DNA from: a virus
DNA length: 28,891 nucleotides
Reading direction: 5' to 3' (one strand)
Virus record (IMG/VR): IMGVR_UViG_3300024265_000170
Span: 1 to 28,891 of that record
Below the pieces are notes generated by a model that was not told the DNA's origin, did not search any database, and worked only from the letters and a program-made list of their open reading frames with translations. The stretch's first letter is position 1. Every line of letters starts with the position of its first letter. The translations under genes were made by a program, and so were the position numbers. Below are positions 27,808-28,891 of the stretch, one piece after another.

Positions 27808-28434
27808 TTAATTACTATACTTATACTCAGCAGCAGCTGCAGCTATCCTGGCCAGATAATCTTTCTCTCTATTTAATTGACCTTTAGTTCCATCCGAATT
27901 AGCCAAGACTCCACGATCCAAACGATTTAAGAACCCAATAGCTTTAGCAGTTGTGTCATGAACATCCTGCAAAAATGCTTTCGGAACTTGAACCATGATC
28001 TCCGGCGAAGAAGGTTCATCATCACACTTCTCACCCTCTGTCGAATTAACATCATCTTCCAACACAGTCTCAAGAGATTGCAGATAAATAGCTTTTAGGA
28101 TTGCGTAATTGGCCAGATCCTTAAGGGTATCTATGATCGATTCATTAGCAACCTTAAGCACTCCGTTCTTACAGAAGCCTGCAAGTCTGGACATTTTGTC
28201 GGTCATGCGTGTCAAGAACCCCTGCTCGACTGTACAAATCCCTAAGACCTGAACATTCTTAAAGTTGGCGAATGGATCCGAATCTGCACCAGTGTAGTCA
28301 TGATTCTTTCTAGTAGTGATTTCAATGATGCTTTCACAAAAAGCCTTGTGGGCCTCAGTAAACTGACGGCGATTCATGCCCATGACTGGCTTTAATAACT
28401 GCTCGTTTCTATCTGTTGAAATTCGTTCACTCAT
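27808..28434 (-). CDS. DUF1599-like (nucleotide-modification-associated) protein
   Basis: 208 aa, ATG at 28434 with GAGGGG upstream. Residues about 25-125 match the all-helical DUF1599 pattern: KNHDYTGADSDPFANFKN, RMTDKMSRLAGFCKNG and ESIIDTLKDLANYAILKA. The family was linked by genome context to nucleotide modification and resembles MazG-type helical proteins, but its chemistry is not settled. Residues about 130-208 are an extra helical extension of unknown role. Its stop directly abuts the tRNA-like element. Confidence 0.75.
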   Translation of the reverse strand: MSERISTDRNEQLLKPVMGMNRRQFTEAHKAFCESIIEITTRKNHDYTGADSDPFANFKNVQVLGICTVEQGFLTRMTDKMSRLAGFCKNGVLKVANESIIDTLKDLANYAILKAIYLQSLETVLEDDVNSTEGEKCDDEPSSPEIMVQVPKAFLQDVHDTTAKAIGFLNRLDRGVLANSDGTKGQLNREKDYLARIAAAAAEYKYSN

Positions 28435-28444
28435 TTCATTCCCC

Positions 28445-28891
28445 TCACAGTTGATTAAATGGATTCAAGTCATCGTCTTCTTCTATATCATTGACCGCCT
28501 CAGTTGTTATAGGCAAGTCTTCATTAGCCTCGACGCGTTCAACAGAATAGCCGATAGAATGATCTTCATGGATACTTCCTCGAATCTTTTCAGCCATCTC
28601 TTCATTAACACTGGCAGTCAAGACCCCGTCCTTAACGGATGCAGTTCCGACCTTCTCCCCTAATTCATTGTTGATGGGGATGCAGGACTCCACGGTCTTA
28701 TCCGATCCCGGCTGAGCCCGATCAACACCAACATAGATGGTTGCTGGATCCGCAACAATCAAAGGAAACGGCTTCGGACAAGTCTGAACCAAAGCCTCCA
28801 AATTGACACCTTTATCGTTCAGCGGAGCTATCTCAGGTTCCGCAAATGAATGGGAAATCGGAGTCCCCACATATTCAACCGATTTCCCATT
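28445..28891 (-). CDS. Hypothetical phage protein, 5' truncated by window edge
   Basis: The frame is open to the right edge, with NGKSVEYVGTPISHSFAEPE at the edge, so the start lies outside and at least 148 codons are present. A GTG at 28870 is in frame but has no convincing site and upstream codons look coding. The centre has PLIVADPATIYVGVDRAQPG, a short Asp-containing strand seen in small phage proteins; the C-terminus is acidic (DIEEDDDLNPFNQL). No function is assigned. Confidence 0.6.
   Translation of the reverse strand, partial: NGKSVEYVGTPISHSFAEPEIAPLNDKGVNLEALVQTCPKPFPLIVADPATIYVGVDRAQPGSDKTVESCIPINNELGEKVGTASVKDGVLTASVNEEMAEKIRGSIHEDHSIGYSVERVEANEDLPITTEAVNDIEEDDDLNPFNQL

Overview
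The window is part of a tailed double-stranded DNA bacteriophage (Caudoviricetes) with an HK97-type head. It contains a portal, an S78 prohead protease, an HK97-fold major capsid protein, a head-tail connector and an HK97-gp10-like protein in canonical order. Almost every gene reads leftwards (minus strand), with clear Shine-Dalgarno sequences, many ATGA or TGATG overlaps and Rho-independent terminators. The host is a bacterium that the sequence does not identify. The left edge cuts the gp10-like gene and the right edge cuts the 5' end of another gene. After adding small genes, no gene-free stretch exceeds 300 bases; the longest is 9988-10173 (186 bases), between the divergent portal and phosphoesterase genes.

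Layout. (1) 1-9987, head and connector module, transcribed leftwards: portal fused to a Mu gpF-like domain and a Cys-rich tail, prohead protease, coiled-coil scaffold candidate, major capsid protein, terminator hairpin, small gene, large beta-rich decoration candidate, three small genes, connector, gp10-like protein. A recurring TTGTAnATA motif lies in the gaps before the portal, protease, capsid and connector genes and looks like a late promoter. (2) 10174-11582, the only rightward genes: an HNH-associated-repeat domain fused to a metallophosphoesterase, plus a short phage protein. (3) 11660-16187, leftward small accessory genes (zinc ribbons, XRE-type HTH, repeat proteins, coiled coil). (4) 16248-19447, a set of separately promoted units: a single-domain histone-fold protein directly behind a membrane-anchored BCS1-like AAA+ ATPase; a 57-aa plus 231-aa pair; and a Lys/Ala-rich protein behind a 16-bp palindrome. 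Three near-identical promoters (TTGAAC or TTTATC, 19 nt, TATAAC) drive units here. (5) 19494-28891, a dense leftward run: SLOG/YspA-like protein, radical SAM protein, Fis-type and LuxR-type HTH proteins, zinc-ribbon and membrane miniproteins, a KTSC protein, a lipoprotein, a 58-nt tRNA-like element lacking a D-arm, and a DUF1599-like protein.

The most unusual content is the BCS1-like ATPase plus histone-fold pair under its own promoter. Next are the DNA-binding-repeat phosphoesterase fusion in the place where a large terminase gene often sits, the D-armless tRNA-like element, and an ORF that appears to continue through an amber codon. No convincing large terminase, integrase, lysis cassette, DNA polymerase or CRISPR array is visible. 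Family assignments come from motif reading, not database searches.
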